From Pontibacter mangrovi (GTDB taxonomy: Bacteria; Bacteroidota; Bacteroidia; Cytophagales; Hymenobacteraceae): a DNA stretch of 64,000 nt. Below are positions 1-10,100 of this stretch, piece after piece (the first letter of the stretch is position 1; each line of letters starts with the position of its first letter). A model generated the notes under the pieces. It was not told where the DNA came from, did not search any database, and saw only the letters and a program-made list of their open reading frames with translations. The stretch covers positions 165,816 through 229,815 of the forward strand of contig NZ_VFRQ01000008.1 in the NCBI RefSeq assembly GCF_006385705.1, written 5' to 3'. The position numbers were made by a program, and so were the translations under genes.

Positions 1-230
1 TGATACCGGAAGTGAACCTGGTGCGCAACATCGGCTTCGGTGAGGACGCTACCCATACTTTTAACTTGCACGATAAAAACGCCTTTGTGCAGGAGAAAGA
101 GATCGCCTTCCCGCTGCGTCACCCGCGCTTCGTGCTGCGGGATATCGAATCCGACAAGAGAAACTTTAATTACCTGATTAAAAACAAGGTGAGCTCTAAG
201 CTGAAAGCCTTGTTCAATTTTAGCCTGTAA
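1..230 (+). CDS. C-terminal fragment of a glycosyltransferase (family 2-like)
   Basis: The reading frame is already open at the left edge (frame from base 3) and stops at 230, so only about 75 C-terminal residues are present. The fragment contains the stretch NLVRNIGFGEDATHT, which resembles the tail of GT2-type glycosyltransferases of the HlpA kind common in polysaccharide clusters. A GTG at 12 is an internal codon rather than a credible start, because the frame and the similarity continue upstream of it. The next gene starts 14 bp downstream on the same strand and is also a glycosyltransferase, which supports a common operon. The catalytic domain lies outside the window, so the family call is tentative. 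Confidence 0.6.
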   Translation, partial: IPEVNLVRNIGFGEDATHTFNLHDKNAFVQEKEIAFPLRHPRFVLRDIESDKRNFNYLIKNKVSSKLKALFNFSL

Positions 231-244
231 CGGCCACACAACCT

Positions 245-1492
245 ATGAAATTACTTTTATCAGCGTACGCCTTAGAACCAAACCGTGGCACTGAACTGGG
301 CAACGGCTGGAACTGGGCGCTTAACACCGCCAAACTCGGGCACGAAGTATGGTGCCTGACCACGGTGGAGGGCCGGGAAAGTATAGAAAAGGAAGTGGAG
401 CGGCTGGCCCTGCCCAACCTGCACATCGTGTTTGTGGAGCTCCCGGCCTGGGTAGATAAACTGTTTGAGTACCACTTGGGCTTTTACCCGCACTACATGT
501 ACTGGCAGCACGGCGCCTATCAAAAGGCAAAGGAGCTGGACGAAAAGATCAACTTCGACCTGGTGCACCATGTTACCATCGGCAGTCTGCAGATGGGCAC
601 CGCGCTGTGGCGCCTGAACAAGCCGCTGATCTTCGGCCCTACCGGCGGAGGACAGGAAGCACCAAGCGCCCTTAAAAAGTACTTCTACAGCGGCTGGAAG
701 ACAGAGATCATGCGCAAAGTGATCAGCGAGCTGCTGCTGGCCCTGAACCCGAACGCGCGCAAAGCCATGCAGCACGCCTCGCTGGTGCTCACCACCAACC
801 AGGACACCTATGACATGGCCCAGCGCATCGGCGCCCTCAACCCGAAGATGTTCCTGGATACCAGTCTGCCCGAGGATTTTTACCCTGAGGCATACCCCGA
901 GCGCATCCCCGACGAGACACTGAAGATCCTGTGGGTGGGCCGGCTGTTTGCGCGCAAAGGCTTGCCGCTGGTGCTGGATGCCCTGAGTAAAGTGCGCCCG
1001 GACGTAAAGTATGAACTGACCATATTGGGGGATGGCCCGATGCACGACTATGTGCCGCGCTGGATAGATGAGTATAAACTGCACGGGAAAGTGAACTGGA
1101 AAGGCCAGGTGCCGTGGGATGAGGTGAAACGCGCCTACACCGGCAGCGACCTTTTCCTGTTCTGCAGCCTCCGCGACTCCAGCGCCGCCCAGTTTCTGGA
1201 GGCCATGGCCTATGGCTTGCCGATCATCACCCTGGACCTGCACGGGGCGAAGAACCTGGTGCCCGACGATGCCGGTATAAAAGTGCCAGTGAGCACTGCA
1301 AAAGAGACCGTGAAAGCCATTGCCGCTGCCGTGGAGAAGTTATACGACCAACCCCTGCTGCGCCGCCAGATGGGCACGAACGGCTATAAATTCTCCAAAT
1401 CCCAGACCTGGACCAAAAAGACACAACACATCAACGAGTTTTACAGTAAGTATACCCAGGCCAAGCCTGCCGAACTAACCGTTCAACCTTAG
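245..1492 (+). CDS. Glycosyltransferase, GT-B fold (GT4/GT1 type)
   Basis: A 415-residue cytoplasmic glycosyltransferase likely to transfer a sugar from a nucleotide donor onto a growing surface polysaccharide. The N-terminus (LLSAYALEPNRGTELGNGWNWA) is the usual acceptor-domain opening of GT4 enzymes. The C-terminal Rossmann half begins near residue 222 (ILWVGRLFARKGLPLVLDAL) and holds the nucleotide-binding segment SSAAQFLEAMAYGLPI near residues 312-327. The first glutamate of the common EX7E motif is not evident there. There is no signal peptide or membrane span. It starts 14 bp after the preceding glycosyltransferase and is followed 17 bp later by a GT2 gene, so the three probably form one transcription unit. 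Donor and linkage cannot be told from sequence. Confidence 0.9.
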   Translation: MKLLLSAYALEPNRGTELGNGWNWALNTAKLGHEVWCLTTVEGRESIEKEVERLALPNLHIVFVELPAWVDKLFEYHLGFYPHYMYWQHGAYQKAKELDEKINFDLVHHVTIGSLQMGTALWRLNKPLIFGPTGGGQEAPSALKKYFYSGWKTEIMRKVISELLLALNPNARKAMQHASLVLTTNQDTYDMAQRIGALNPKMFLDTSLPEDFYPEAYPERIPDETLKILWVGRLFARKGLPLVLDALSKVRPDVKYELTILGDGPMHDYVPRWIDEYKLHGKVNWKGQVPWDEVKRAYTGSDLFLFCSLRDSSAAQFLEAMAYGLPIITLDLHGAKNLVPDDAGIKVPVSTAKETVKAIAAAVEKLYDQPLLRRQMGTNGYKFSKSQTWTKKTQHINEFYSKYTQAKPAELTVQP

Positions 1493-1509
1493 AATAGCCC
1501 TTAATACCT

Positions 1510-2349
1510 ATGTTATACATTGTTATACCTGTTTTTAACAGAAAGAATTTCACCAGAGAATGCCTGCTCTCCTTAAAGAGAGGCACCAACCAGAACTATA
1601 AAGTAATAGTGGTGGACGATGGCTCCACCGACGGCACCGCCGATATGCTGCGCGAGGAATTTCCGGAGGTAGAAGTGCTCTTCGGAGACGGAAATCTCTT
1701 CTGGACCGCCAGCGTGAACATGGGCATCAAGCACGCCCTGCAGCAAGGCGCCGATTATGTGATGACGCTGAACAACGACCTGGAGGTAGCCGAGGATTAC
1801 ATCGAAAACACCTATAAGCGGATGGCAGAGAAGCCAAACGCCGTGATCGGTGCTTTGGAGATGGACGCAAACACCCGCGAGCCTGCTTTTGGCGGCGAGA
1901 TCGTGGATTTTAAACTCAACAAGGTGCGCCACCTGCTGCAGGAGCTGCCGAAAGAGCAACAGGTGGGTCTGCATGCCGTGTCGCAGTTACCAGGCCGGGG
2001 CTTGCTTGTGCCGCGTGCCGTGTTCGAGAAGGTCGGCCTGCTGGACCAGGACCGCTTCCCGCACTACGTTGCCGACTACGACTTTACCCACACTGCCCTG
2101 CGCAACGGCTTTGAGCTGTACGTGAACTACGACGCCAAACTTTATACTTACCCGGAGGAGAGCGGCGAGCGCAAAAACCGCCAGAGCAAATCGCTGCAGA
2201 ACTTCTACAAGCACCTGTTCGACATCAAGGGCGGCGGCAACCTGCGCGACTTTACACGATTTACTTTGAAGAACTGCCCTCCACCGTATATCCCATACTA
2301 CCTGGCAAATGGCTACGCCCGCCGCATTTTCGGGTATATGCTGAAATAG
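1510..2349 (+). CDS. Glycosyltransferase family 2
   Basis: A 279-residue GT-A fold glycosyltransferase. The nucleotide-binding motif VVDDGSTDG is at residues 34-42, and NNDLEV near residue 87 occupies the place of the metal-binding DXD motif. The segment LPGRGLLVPRAVFEKVGLLD followed by an acidic DYDF is typical of rhamnosyltransferase-like GT2 enzymes. It has no transmembrane segment and should act at the cytoplasmic face of the inner membrane on a lipid-linked oligosaccharide. Its stop codon is immediately followed by the start of the beta-helix gene at 2350 with no spacer, which implies translational coupling between a sugar transferase and a probable polysaccharide-tailoring protein. The donor sugar is unknown. 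Confidence 0.9.
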   Translation: MLYIVIPVFNRKNFTRECLLSLKRGTNQNYKVIVVDDGSTDGTADMLREEFPEVEVLFGDGNLFWTASVNMGIKHALQQGADYVMTLNNDLEVAEDYIENTYKRMAEKPNAVIGALEMDANTREPAFGGEIVDFKLNKVRHLLQELPKEQQVGLHAVSQLPGRGLLVPRAVFEKVGLLDQDRFPHYVADYDFTHTALRNGFELYVNYDAKLYTYPEESGERKNRQSKSLQNFYKHLFDIKGGGNLRDFTRFTLKNCPPPYIPYYLANGYARRIFGYMLK

Positions 2350-3600
2350 ATGCAGCAAAACGCAAGTATAAAAGCCACTTCCCGCCGCCGCAGCCATACA
2401 CTGCTGGTAAGCCGGAAGTGGCTTTTTGCTTTGGCGGCAACTGCACTGGTGGCACTGGCCATACTTAGCCTGATGCGTGTGCTGCACTTTTCGCCCCACG
2501 CCGCCTCCCCAACTTTTAACGGCCCCCTCATCATCACCAAAGGCGGCACCTACAGCGGCAGCTGGGAATCGAGGGACTCGGAGGTGCCGGCTGTGGAGGT
2601 ACGGACAAGCGAACCGGTGATCATTGAGGACTCAAAGATAAGAGGAGCCGGCTTCCTGATCCGCAGCCAGGGCTATGGTGCCGACATCACCGTGCGCAAC
2701 ACCACAGGGCATGGCCTCCCTCCTACGCCCTACAGCGATTACGCCAAGCCGCGCCGCTTTCTGGCTGTGGATGTTTTCAGGAATGTGGTGGTGGAGAACT
2801 GTTATCTGGAGAAAACAGCCGGTATTTACTTAGGAGTAGAATATACCGGCAATGGCAGCCCCGGTCAAAGTATAAAGATCCGCTACAACAAGGTGCGCAA
2901 CATTACCGGCGAAGTATACCAGGGGAAGGAACTGGTGCAGTTTGTACAGTTTAACTACCGTGGCGAGGTACCCCATGCCGAGATCGCCTGGAACGAGGTC
3001 ATAAACGAGCCGGGAGCCTCTGCCGTGGAGGACAACATCAACATCTACAACTCCAGGGGCACAACTGATTCTCCCATCCGCATCCACAACAACTATATTC
3101 AGGGGGCCTTCCCGAACCCGCTGCATCTCACCGAGTACTCCGGCGGCGGCATCCTCACCGACTCCCCCGGCACCGACTCGCTGGAAGCCACGGCTTATGT
3201 TAAAGTATACGAGAACCAACTGGTGGGCCTTGGCAACTACTGCCTGGGCATAGCGGGTGGCAACCACATCGAGATGCACCACAACCAGGCTGTGGTGGCG
3301 GCACAGTTCCCTGATGGTGAGCCCTACCACTTCTGGACCAGCGGCATCTGGGCCAAGGACTACTATAAGACGGGCAACACCTTTAACAACAGCATGCATC
3401 ACAACACGCTGGCCGTGCTGGGCAGGAACCGAGACTGGCGCAACGAGATTTTCGACAGCACCTTTGCCGCGGCAGATGAGTTTGCCAATTCTATACTTCC
3501 GGATAGTATAACCAGACGCTTAGAAGATGCTGAATTTATACTTTGGCAAGAGAAACTACGCGATCAAAGAATAAATATAGGGCCTGTTTCTACTATATAA
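2350..3600 (+). CDS. Membrane-anchored right-handed beta-helix protein
   Basis: 416 residues with an N-terminal hydrophobic segment at about residues 24-46, probably an uncleaved signal anchor, then a right-handed parallel beta-helix (about 60-380). Turn-like repeats such as VVVENCYLEKTAGIYLG and IRIHNNYIQG are visible. Such folds belong to pectate lyases, mannuronan epimerases (AlgG) and related polysaccharide-acting proteins, so it may modify or cleave the exported polymer in the periplasm. I cannot assign catalytic residues. The start abuts the stop of the GT2 gene directly. Its helix domain closely matches the N-terminal part of the protein at 4217-7066, from GPLIITKGGTYSGSW onward, so the two are tandem paralogues. 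Unlike its neighbour it has no sorting domain and ends right after the helix. Confidence 0.85.
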   Translation: MQQNASIKATSRRRSHTLLVSRKWLFALAATALVALAILSLMRVLHFSPHAASPTFNGPLIITKGGTYSGSWESRDSEVPAVEVRTSEPVIIEDSKIRGAGFLIRSQGYGADITVRNTTGHGLPPTPYSDYAKPRRFLAVDVFRNVVVENCYLEKTAGIYLGVEYTGNGSPGQSIKIRYNKVRNITGEVYQGKELVQFVQFNYRGEVPHAEIAWNEVINEPGASAVEDNINIYNSRGTTDSPIRIHNNYIQGAFPNPLHLTEYSGGGILTDSPGTDSLEATAYVKVYENQLVGLGNYCLGIAGGNHIEMHHNQAVVAAQFPDGEPYHFWTSGIWAKDYYKTGNTFNNSMHHNTLAVLGRNRDWRNEIFDSTFAAADEFANSILPDSITRRLEDAEFILWQEKLRDQRINIGPVSTI

Positions 3601-3960
3601 CACAGGCTAATTCCCCAAACTGTGGAATTCTAACCTTCCTGTACGCTCCCCATTCTTACTTTTCACATCATCTCCTGCTCAAGTGTAGAATTATTCCACA
3701 CTACAAAAATACAATCCCAAAAAGCCAAATTCATTAAATAATATAAATATCGTAAACATCTAATATTTATATTATCCTCAACAAATACTATCCCCTATTC
3801 AACTTTAACAAAAACCATACTTTCAGTTACCACCTTCTTAGTAGCGGTTGCTAAACCATAAATTGTATAATATAAAAATAACAAGAAAGTTGCTAAAAGC
3901 GTAACCTTATCAAAAGCATCCATACGCTAATTTAAAGATGATTTTGCCTTACAAAACGGT

Positions 3961-3981
3961 GTAATAGCATTGTACTATTAC
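3961..3981. promoter_or_regulatory. Inverted repeat GTAATAG-N7-CTATTAC, possible operator
   Basis: A perfect 7-bp inverted repeat with a 7-bp spacer lies about 65 bp upstream of the -7 element at 4046. Its size and symmetry fit a dimeric regulator site. No T-run follows it, so it is not a terminator. This is an inference from symmetry alone; in AT-rich DNA such a repeat can arise by chance. Confidence 0.35.
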
Positions 3982-4045
3982 CTTATACATATAATTTTTT
4001 TCAGCTTTTTAGAGTAAATATTATGAATTGTAAAACATTCCTCTC

Positions 4046-4053
4046 TATATTTG
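4046..4053 (+). promoter_or_regulatory. Bacteroidota -7 promoter element (TATATTTG)
   Basis: Exact match to the TAnnTTTG -7 consensus of Bacteroidota housekeeping promoters, located about 165 bp before the start codon at 4217. A TTG lies at 4028-4030, but the 15-bp spacing is shorter than the usual 19-21, so the -33 part is uncertain. Confidence 0.5.
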
Positions 4054-4216
4054 CAGCAGTTCATAATTGAATTTTTAGCCACTTAAACACAAACAGGAGA
4101 CGACTCCTAAAGACCGGAAAAATCTAATAAACAGCATAAAAGCCAAAGGATGCTGATAGATTTTTAAAGAGAACAAAACATTAAAAAATCAAATTTTCAA
4201 CTTTTAGCCAAAGGAA

Positions 4217-7066
4217 ATGAACACAAAACCTTCTAACCTGAGCAAGATGGCAGGTAGAGCACTGGTAGCTCAACTGTTTGCCTTTATTTTGTTCGTGCTT
4301 CTTCCTTCATTAGTACACGCACAAACTTACAGTGGTCCTCTAGTGATCACGAAAGGTGGAACTTACAGTGGCAACTGGGAGTCTAAAGACTCAGAAGTGG
4401 CCGCCGTGGAAATCCGGACAAGCGAGCCGGTAGTTATCGAAAACTCGAATATCAGAGGAGCCGGCTACTTAATTAAAAGCTGGGGGTATTCAGTTAACTT
4501 AACTGTTCGCCATACAAAAGGATATGGTTTGACTCAAACACCGTGGAAAGATTATAAAAAGCCGCGCCGCTTCATTACCGTAAACAATTTTCAGAACCTG
4601 GTTGTGGAAAATTGCTATATGGAAAGCACTGCAGGCATATATGCCGGTACACGCTACGAAGGCGACAACTCTTCTGCAGAGGGTATAAAAATCCGCTATA
4701 ACGTAGCCAAAAATATAGATGGCCGCGTGTATGGTGGCGATAGGGAGCATTCTCAGTTTGTGCAGTTCAACTTTAAAGGAGCGATCAAGCACGCTGAAGT
4801 TGCCTGGAACCAAGTTATGAACGAGGCTGATAAGTCATTGGTAGAAGACAACATTAACATCTACAACACACGCGGTGTTTCTGGTTCACCTATCCGTATC
4901 CACAACAACTATATTCAGGGAGCTTACCCAGCCCCTGCCAACGGAACTAAATACTCTGGTGGAGGTATCATCACTGACGGCGACGCCGACATCAATAACT
5001 GCCCAGCCTATATCGAGGCTTACGAAAACCAACTGGTTGGATTGGGCAATTACTCTATGGGTATTGCAGGAGGTAATAACATCCGCTACCACCATAACAG
5101 AGCGGTTAACGCTGCCACTTTTGACAACGGCACGAAGTACAGCATGTATACTTCAGGACTGTGGAGCAAGGACTACTACAACCAGAACACTACATTTGCA
5201 AATTCTGTGGATAACAACGTAGTAGGTATTGTAGCCTGGGGCTACAACAACAACCGTAACGATGTATCAGTAGCCGAAAACGCCGACTTTACAAATAATA
5301 CTTTCTTGCCAAACCCAATTAGCAAGCAGTCTGAGAAGGATGAGTATAGCATGTGGCAAAGCAAACTGAGCAAGAACGGCATTGTGTTAGGTCCGAACGG
5401 ATCAGGCAGCGCTGCCCCTGCCAACCAGGCTCCTTCGGTAGCTATCACTTCCCCTTCTTCCAATGCAACTATAGCTTATGGTGCTACTGTTGCTATCAAT
5501 GCAAACGCTTCTGATGCTGATGGTTCTATCTCAAAGGTTGAGTTTTACCAAGGTACTGTAAAGCTAGGCGAAGACACCAATGCTCCTTACAGCTTCTCGT
5601 GGAATAACGTTGCCGCCGGAACTTACTCATTAACCGCCAAGGCGTATGACAATGTCGGCGCATCAAAGACTTCATCTGCTATAAGCATCAATATTGAAGC
5701 TCAAGTTCAGGCGGAAGAAGAGCCTGTTGCCTCTGCACCGAGCGAAAGCACTACATCGGGATCAACTACAGGCACAGGAAATATCACACATGAATTTTGG
5801 GCCAATGTACATGGCTCAGGTGTAAGCGTAATTCCAGTGACAACAGCCCCAACAAGCACAGCTAAACTGACCCTGTTCGAGGCTCCTAGCGGTAAAGGCG
5901 ATAACTTCGGTCAGCGTATCCGCGGCTACGTTACGGCTCCGGAGTCAGGACAGTACACCTTCTGGATCGCGGGAGATGACCAGGCTGAGCTTTACCTAAG
6001 CTCTTCTGAAGACCCTGCCGGCAAGAAGAAGATTGCCTATACTACAAGCTGGACAAGCGCACGTGAGTGGACAAAGCACCAGACACAACAGTCTGCCAAA
6101 GTTACCCTGGAGGCCGGTAAGCGCTACTACATTGAAGCACTGAGCAAGCAGGAAGGCGGCGGAGACAACCTGGCCGTGGGATGGCAGCTACCTAACGGCG
6201 CCAAAGAACTACCGATAGCTGGTAATAGGCTGTCTGAAATTGGAAGCAAAGCCCCTGTAACAGAATACATTACAGTTGCTGCGACAGGCAAAATTATACT
6301 GGAGAAGTGGAACAGTGTGCACGGTTCGGATGTGAGCGTGATCCCAGTAAAAGACACTCCAAGCAGCACAAAAGAGCTGACGCTTTTCGAAGCCCCTTCT
6401 AACACAGGCGACAACTACGGTCAGCGCATCCGAGGCTATGTTACGGCTCCAGAGTCAGGCCAGTACACCTTCTGGATCGCGGCAGATGATAAAGCGGAGC
6501 TTTACCTGAGCTCATCTGAGGACCCTGCCGGCAAGAAAAAGATTGCCTATGCAAGCGACTGGACTAATTCTCGTGAATGGAACAAACGCACTGGTCAGCA
6601 GTCTGCCAAGGTTACGCTGGAGGCCGGTAAGCGCTACTACATTGAGGCCCTTCACCTGGAAGGCGGCGGCGGAGACAACCTGGCCGTGGGATGGCAGCTG
6701 CCAAGCGGCGCTAAAGAACTGCCAATGGCTGGCAAGCACCTGTCTCCTTTCGGACAGTCAATCGAGAGTATTTCAGCCATGCAAGTTTCTGAAACCGCTG
6801 ACTCTGATGCCTTCTTCAAAACTGCCACAGCTTACCCTAACCCGTTCCGTGACATGGTAACATTGGACCTAGGTGACAAGCAAGTTGAGCTAGCCGAGGT
6901 GGCAGTACTGGACCAGACGGGCCGCGTAGTGTACAAAGAAACCAAGCTGGACCTGGTGAACAATAAACTGTCGATGGACCTGAGTGACCTGAAGACTGGC
7001 TTGTATATCCTGAAGTACACGGACAAGGCAGGCAAGACCGACAGCATCAAAATCATGAAAGAGTAG
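4217..7066 (+). CDS. Secreted beta-helix protein with Ig-like, two PA14 domains and T9SS sorting domain
   Basis: 949 residues. A signal peptide (about 1-36, ending VHAQ) precedes a right-handed beta-helix (about 37-395) closely related to the protein at 2350-3600. An Ig-like Big_17-type domain follows (about 402-495, NQAPSVAITSPSSNATI). Two tandem PA14-like modules (about 522-666 and 692-836) each contain YVTAPESGQYTFWIA and a Gly-Asp-Asn-Leu-Ala-Val-Gly-Trp strand. A type A T9SS C-terminal domain runs from about 870 to 949 (AYPNPFRDMVTLDLG ... GLYILKY). The protein should cross the outer membrane through T9SS and be surface-attached or released. PA14 modules usually bind carbohydrate, so a role in binding and modifying the cell's own polysaccharide is plausible. 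Codons are more A/T-rich than in neighbouring genes. The exact enzymatic activity, if any, is unknown. Confidence 0.85.
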   Translation: MNTKPSNLSKMAGRALVAQLFAFILFVLLPSLVHAQTYSGPLVITKGGTYSGNWESKDSEVAAVEIRTSEPVVIENSNIRGAGYLIKSWGYSVNLTVRHTKGYGLTQTPWKDYKKPRRFITVNNFQNLVVENCYMESTAGIYAGTRYEGDNSSAEGIKIRYNVAKNIDGRVYGGDREHSQFVQFNFKGAIKHAEVAWNQVMNEADKSLVEDNINIYNTRGVSGSPIRIHNNYIQGAYPAPANGTKYSGGGIITDGDADINNCPAYIEAYENQLVGLGNYSMGIAGGNNIRYHHNRAVNAATFDNGTKYSMYTSGLWSKDYYNQNTTFANSVDNNVVGIVAWGYNNNRNDVSVAENADFTNNTFLPNPISKQSEKDEYSMWQSKLSKNGIVLGPNGSGSAAPANQAPSVAITSPSSNATIAYGATVAINANASDADGSISKVEFYQGTVKLGEDTNAPYSFSWNNVAAGTYSLTAKAYDNVGASKTSSAISINIEAQVQAEEEPVASAPSESTTSGSTTGTGNITHEFWANVHGSGVSVIPVTTAPTSTAKLTLFEAPSGKGDNFGQRIRGYVTAPESGQYTFWIAGDDQAELYLSSSEDPAGKKKIAYTTSWTSAREWTKHQTQQSAKVTLEAGKRYYIEALSKQEGGGDNLAVGWQLPNGAKELPIAGNRLSEIGSKAPVTEYITVAATGKIILEKWNSVHGSDVSVIPVKDTPSSTKELTLFEAPSNTGDNYGQRIRGYVTAPESGQYTFWIAADDKAELYLSSSEDPAGKKKIAYASDWTNSREWNKRTGQQSAKVTLEAGKRYYIEALHLEGGGGDNLAVGWQLPSGAKELPMAGKHLSPFGQSIESISAMQVSETADSDAFFKTATAYPNPFRDMVTLDLGDKQVELAEVAVLDQTGRVVYKETKLDLVNNKLSMDLSDLKTGLYILKYTDKAGKTDSIKIMKE
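5782..6725 (+). repeat. Two tandem PA14-coding units, 510 bp apart
   Basis: Two consecutive units of 170 codons are nearly identical in DNA as well as protein over long stretches. One example is the segment coding YVTAPESGQYTFWIA near 5928 and again near 6438. Another is the segment coding the GGGDNLAVGW strand near 6156 and 6666. Conservation at synonymous positions points to recent duplication or ongoing gene conversion. Confidence 0.8.
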
Positions 7067-7090
7067 AAAGCATCACAACTTTTAGCCAAT

Positions 7091-7128
7091 AAAGAAAAGG
7101 TCCTGCAAAATTGCAGGACCTTTTCTTT
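7091..7128. terminator. Bidirectional intrinsic terminator
   Basis: A perfect inverted repeat with 18-bp arms (AAAGAAAAGGTCCTGCAA and its complement) around a 2-bp centre. The arms carry A-rich and T-rich outer ends, so a U-tract is produced on either strand. It lies between the convergent genes ending at 7066 (+) and 7145 (-) and can serve both. Confidence 0.9.
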
Positions 7129-7144
7129 TATATACTACCACACT

Positions 7145-10100
7145 TTATCGCGCTATCAGTACCTTTTGGCTCAGTTTTCTTTCCGGTGAGTAGAGCAAGA
7201 GGTTGTATAGGCCGGTTGCAAGCTGCTCGTTTGGCTCCAGACTCAGGTAGATTGTACCGTCAGGCTGGGCCGTAACCTTCTGTTGCAGCACGGTTCTGCC
7301 AGTGATGTCTACCAACGTAAGAGTTGTCTCCTCCACCGGCTCAAGTCCAACTACCACAATGTTTAGCTGGAGGCCAACGTTCGGGTTCGGGTAAACATCA
7401 AATTTGCCGGCAAAGGTCTGGTTATCGGTGATGCCTAGTGGCGCTTGGCCACAAAGTGTGCCGCTGCCTCCGTTATAGCTGTCTTTTACCTCATCGCTGC
7501 TGACTGCACGGCTATAGACCTTCACTTCATCCAGGGCGCCGGTATAATGGAAGCCTCCTGAGCGGTTTAGGTAACCAATGTTAACAGCTGCCTCATCTGC
7601 AAAGTCATTGTCATAGTGCACTTGGGCCTCTTCAATCATCACACCGTCAACAAAGAGCCTGTTCATGTTCGTCTCGCTATCGCGCACAGCCATGATATAG
7701 TGCCAATTGCCGTCGTTCAGCTCCGGGCCGGTGCCGCCAATCTCAACACCTGCGTGGGTGGCATCTTTTAAGGCAAACCTGGCATGCCCTTCCGGGTTTA
7801 CGCCAATCCACCAATGCACCCCTGAGTCTGTGGAAGTGGCATCGCGTCCGATCAGCACCATATTACCGCTAATGTCTGCATCTGTTTTCATCCAAAGGCC
7901 TATGCTGAAGCTGGCGTCTGAAGCCCAGTTGAAAGTGGACACATTCGCATAATCCATGCCTGTATCTGTTCCGTTGAACTGCTGCGCTCCTCCAAACAGC
8001 CCCTCCGCCAGTGTCTGCGGGCAGGTAGTGCACGCGGCCTTGGCAGAAGTAGCAATGTCCATAAATCCGCCGTCCTCCGGCTCATCCATGTCGAAGTAGT
8101 GCGCCAGCCCTGGCAAGCAGTCTGACAGGTCTGCAGCAGGTCCGCTGCCTGTGCCGCCATCGCCTACCACGACCTTCACCGCCTCCGACTCCGCGCTATG
8201 TCCGTCTACGTCCGTAGCCTTGGCTTTGATGTTGTAGGTGCCTGCAGGTGCGTTTTCCCAAGTATAACTGAACGGGCTCTCCTCCACGGTAGCGATCAGG
8301 CTGGAGCCGTTATAGTAATCCACCGATGCCCAGTTACGGGTTTCATCCGCGAAAGAGACAGTGAGTTCAATGGGCTCTCCCTCTTCAAAAGTAGCGTTGT
8401 TGGCTGGTGAGGCCACAGACACAGCCGCCACAATGCCATCGCTGCAGTCAGGATAAACATCCACGTAATCAGTGGCAGAAAGTCCTCCCGGGTCTGTTAC
8501 GGTTAAGGTAAAGCGATAGAAATAGGTATCGCCGTCGCAACCCACCGCGGCAATGGTCGCCGATGCTTCATGGTCTGTAATAGCCGGCTCAGGGTGCGAG
8601 TGCGTGTTGTGGTGCAGTGCCACGACCCATTCATACGATAGGTTTTCGTCTGCATCTTCCTTGTCGGTCACTTCGGCTTTCAAGTTATAGGTGCTCTGCT
8701 GGTTCATCGGGTATTGCGCTCCTTCTTCGGGGCTTACAATGTTTACCACTGGCGGAGTGTTGTTCAGGTTGATCTCCAGCTTTGCCTTTGAGCTCAGCCC
8801 CTCAGGATCAGTTACGGTCAGCACCACCTCAAAGGTCTGCAGTCCTTCAGCGGTATACGTATGGCTAGGGTTAGCTTCAGTGGACTTCTCAGAGCCATCG
8901 CCGAAATCCCAAGAGTAGGTAAGCTTGGCTTCTTCCGGATCGGTGGAGCCACTGCCCGTGAAGTTGACAATCAGCGGGCTAGTGCCATACTCTTTGTCAG
9001 CTTCAGCCACTGCCTTGGGCGGCATGTTACCCTCGTAGTAATTCACCTTCATGATCTGAGAGCCGTAGTTGATGTAATACAGCTCCCCGGTGGATGGATC
9101 CTGGGCAAAAGCCGTTACGGTGGCTCCCTCGTCTATAAAGTTTCGGATGGCAGTGGGTTTGTTGTTCTCATCGAACTCCAGTACTTTAATCCAGCCGGCG
9201 CCATAGTCACCAAAGAAGTATACATTTTGATATTCTGCCGGCAGGTTGCCTCCGGAGTACCAGATACCACCCGTAGAGGAGCTGCCGTAAAATGGCTCTC
9301 CCGTTACCGGTGAGCCTGGCTCTCCTACTTTTACAACGGCCGCCTCTTCACCGTTAAAGGTCCCGGTTCTGGTTAACGGCATTGGTGGCGTAGGGTCGGT
9401 TACGGCAGCATTGGCCCAATCAATGGCTGGCCTGGAGTGCACAAAAGTATGTACATCATCAGGTATAGGCACGTTCCAGTTGCAGAAATTACCAAAGTAT
9501 GGCGCCTCAGTTGCTTTCGGCTGCTGTATCAGTTCGTTAAAGTAAAATGTCTTGCGGTCGCAGTTGCCTTCGCCGTAAAGCGGGTTCGGGATATCCGGAG
9601 TCGGTACGCTGGTGCCATCATAGTACCAGGACTGTTTCTCAAAACCTTCGTAAAGAGGCCAGCCAAAGTTCATACCTCCCTGGGTAGCCACGTTGATCTC
9701 CTCCCAGTCCTGCCAGCCTACATCACCAATATATAAATCACCGGGATGGTCGCCGCCACCCGTACCGGGACGAATTGTGAAGCGGAAAGGATTACGAAGA
9801 CCCAATTCCCATACCCTGGACTCAGCGGCGCGTGGATCGGCGCTATTATAGAACGGGTTAGACGGTAGGCCATCTCCCGTATTCGGGTCGATGCGCAGGA
9901 TCTTGCCGTTTAGCGAGTTGACCTGCTGTGCCCGGAAAGCGCCTACATTGTTCACCTCCGCCAGTATGCCATCCTGCAGGGCCTGCTCTACAAAGTTGTC
10001 TGTTTTTTGGTTGGGCACCCAGCCCGTGTCCTGCCCGTTGGCTGTCGCACCGTCGCCTATTGAAACCAGCAGCGACCCGTCTTCCCCGAACATCAGGGTA

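Larger units (their letters stand above)
3601..4216. other. AT-rich 616-bp intergenic region, leader of the secreted beta-helix gene
   Basis: No credible gene is present; short open frames here lack similarity and ribosome sites. The region is markedly more AT-rich than its flanks. It holds an inverted repeat at 3961-3981 and a good -7 promoter element at 4046-4053. It also holds a small hairpin, AGGAG/CTCCT, at 4095-4108 in what would be the 5' untranslated leader of about 160 bases. The leader is long for this organism and could carry post-transcriptional control of the T9SS-exported beta-helix protein, but no known riboswitch is recognised. Confidence 0.6.

Noticed and set aside
272..1243. 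323-codon minus-strand open frame opposite the GT4 gene
   Set aside because: Antisense to a clear glycosyltransferase, no motif and no ribosome site.
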